Below are positions 62,628-64,000 of a stretch of 64,000 bases of DNA, piece by piece (the first letter of the stretch is position 1; every line of letters begins with the position of its first letter). The DNA is from Sphingobacterium faecale (lineage in GTDB: Bacteria; Bacteroidota; Bacteroidia; Sphingobacteriales; Sphingobacteriaceae), in assembly GCF_016746095.1 (NCBI RefSeq), contig NZ_JAERTY010000007.1, positions 248,001 through 312,000 of the forward strand. Direction: 5' to 3'. The position numbers and the translations under genes are program-made. Under the pieces are notes generated by a model. That model was not told the DNA's origin, did not search any database, and saw only the letters and a program-made list of their open reading frames with translations.

Positions 62628-64000
62628 ATGAAAACATATATAAATGTACTGGCTCTACTCAGTCTGTTTGCTCTGATGAACTGCACCAAGTCCGATTTCC
62701 TTAATGTCAAGCCCAATTCGGGTATCTTGATTCCCAATACCTTGGAAGATGTAGAGAAACTGCTTAATAATAGTATTATGCACAATGTAGCTAGTGGTTT
62801 GGCCACAGTATCTGCCGATGAATATATAATCAATGAAGCAAACTGGAACTCAGCTCCTGCTATAGAGCGGAATGCATCGGTATGGAATGAGGAAATTTAT
62901 GAGTTAGGTGGTAAGGTGGAGGATTGGAATAGACCATTTGCAATAATTTTTTATGTCAACAATGCGCTGAATGTGCTTTCGGGTATGGATAAAAAAATGC
63001 AAACTACCAAACATTATAAAGAATTGAAAGGCTGGTCTTTGTTTAATCGGTCTTATGCTAATTATGAACTCGCTCGGTTATTCTGCAAAAGCTATGATGA
63101 AAATACGGCAAAGACGGACTTAGGGGTCCCGATCCGTACATCGCCGGATATCGATGTGGTTGTACAACGGTCTAGTGTAGATGCTACTTATACCCATATA
63201 CTGAAGGATGTGACGGAGTCTATTCCACTATTGTCTACCGAGCGTACAACAAATCTGTTAAAGCCAAACCGCACAGCAGCATACAGCCTATTGGCAAGGA
63301 TTTACCTAGATATGGGAAAATATACCGAAGCAGAAAGCTATGTGGATAGTGCGTTGAATCTTTATAATGTATTGTTGGATTATAATGTATTGAGTCAAAC
63401 AACAAATTCTCCGTTCTCGCTTGATAATGCTGAAATTATTTTCAGTACGATGACAGTTGGGCAATATCGCTTGGCTTCAGGAGGGACAATTAATAGAATA
63501 TATACTATAAATCCAGAGCTTCTTGAGTTGTATGGGACAGAAGATATACGATCTAAAGTATTTTTCCTTTCTGATGGATTAGGTCAGACGGTGATGAAAA
63601 GAACTTATAATGGTTTGGGGGCTTACGGTTTTACAGGACTAGCGACAGATGAGCTCTATTTAATCAAGGCAGAATGTTTGGCTAGAAGGGATAAGGGGGG
63701 CGAGGCTTTGGAATGGATCCATGACCTGTTGCAAAAAAGATATACAACGGATAAAGTGCCAATGCTGGAAGAACTGCAATCCCGTGGACCGGTACTGGAA
63801 ACAGTCTTAGAGGAACGAAGAAAAGAACTGGTCTGGCGGTCTATCCGCTGGTCGGATATTAAGCGCCTGAATAGGGACGGAAAAGGAATAGAACTGGTAC
63901 GAGAGATAGGTGACAAAAAATATACATTATCACCTAATGACCCGAGATACGTCCTCCCTATCCCGGATGATGAAATAGCATTTAGTGGCTTAACTCAAAA
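62628..64000 (+). CDS. SusD/RagB-family surface lipoprotein (SUS-4), truncated by window end
   Basis: The frame opens 12 bases after susC with MKTYINVLALLSLFALMNC (lipid Cys19) and mature start CTKSDFLNVKPNSG; 457 codons are visible to the window edge with no stop. The segment TLEDVEKLLNNSIMH matches the SUS-3 SusD. Helical repeat (AAYSLLARIYLDMGKYTEAE) and the C-terminal RRKELVWRSIRWSDIKRLNR are typical; only a few terminal residues should be missing. Partner of the SUS-4 SusC. Confidence 0.92.
   Translation, partial: MKTYINVLALLSLFALMNCTKSDFLNVKPNSGILIPNTLEDVEKLLNNSIMHNVASGLATVSADEYIINEANWNSAPAIERNASVWNEEIYELGGKVEDWNRPFAIIFYVNNALNVLSGMDKKMQTTKHYKELKGWSLFNRSYANYELARLFCKSYDENTAKTDLGVPIRTSPDIDVVVQRSSVDATYTHILKDVTESIPLLSTERTTNLLKPNRTAAYSLLARIYLDMGKYTEAESYVDSALNLYNVLLDYNVLSQTTNSPFSLDNAEIIFSTMTVGQYRLASGGTINRIYTINPELLELYGTEDIRSKVFFLSDGLGQTVMKRTYNGLGAYGFTGLATDELYLIKAECLARRDKGGEALEWIHDLLQKRYTTDKVPMLEELQSRGPVLETVLEERRKELVWRSIRWSDIKRLNRDGKGIELVREIGDKKYTLSPNDPRYVLPIPDDEIAFSGLTQ

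Overview
The window is chromosomal DNA of a Bacteroidota bacterium, most likely from the Sphingobacteriaceae (Sphingobacterium/Pedobacter-like). The evidence is direct: promoters of the TTG-N18-20-TAnnTTTG type peculiar to this phylum, near-absence of Shine-Dalgarno sites, FecI/FecR plus SusC/SusD loci, and an ArgF' of the succinyl/acetyl-ornithine type. No tRNA, rRNA or CRISPR array was seen.

Region 1 (1-14.4 kb) is the S10-spc-alpha ribosomal protein supercluster, all on the + strand: end of rplD, rplW, rplB, rpsS, rplV, rpsC, rplP, rpmC, rpsQ, rplN, rplX, rplE, rpsN, rpsH, rplF, rplR, rpsE, rpmD, rplO, secY, map, infA, rpmJ, rpsM, rpsK, rpsD, rpoA, rplQ, closed by a strong intrinsic terminator. 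It is punctuated by intergenic hairpins, an internal promoter/terminator pair with a folded leader before rpsH, and an internal promoter before infA.

Region 2 (14.4-19.4 kb) is an arginine/proline cluster: argD, argF', argB, proC, argE. The transcarbamylase has Val at the position that sets acetyl- versus succinyl-ornithine specificity.

Region 3 (19.6-28.4 kb) is the first of four cell-surface-signalling SusCD loci (SUS-1): ECF sigma, FecR anti-sigma, STN-domain SusC, SusD, exported thioredoxin-like protein. An IS256-family element has inserted between the hairpin and the U-tract of its terminator, with a visible target duplication.

Region 4 (29.7-34.2 kb) is accessory: a sigma-factor relic, two minus-strand genes for unrecognised exported coiled-coil proteins (one with an outer-membrane barrel), a Rpn-type nuclease relic, and a possible small RNA.

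Region 5 (34.2-47.5 kb, SUS-2, +) carries sigma, FecR, SusC, SusD, a small lipoprotein, a PqqL-like M16 zinc protease, a beta-propeller-like lipoprotein and a calcineurin-type phosphoesterase. Region 6 (47.5-56.9 kb, SUS-3, -) carries sigma, FecR, SusC, SusD and a protein with two thioredoxin domains. Region 7 (57.1-64 kb, SUS-4, +) carries sigma, FecR, SusC and a SusD cut by the window edge.

None of the four SusCD loci encodes a recognisable glycoside hydrolase; the partners are thioredoxins, a protease and a phosphoesterase. This suggests (inference) that the transporters import peptides, proteins or other non-glycan ligands. All four SusC proteins have the STN domain that talks to FecR, so each locus should be a self-contained import-and-sense circuit: ligand in SusC, signal through FecR, release of the sigma factor, induction of the locus.
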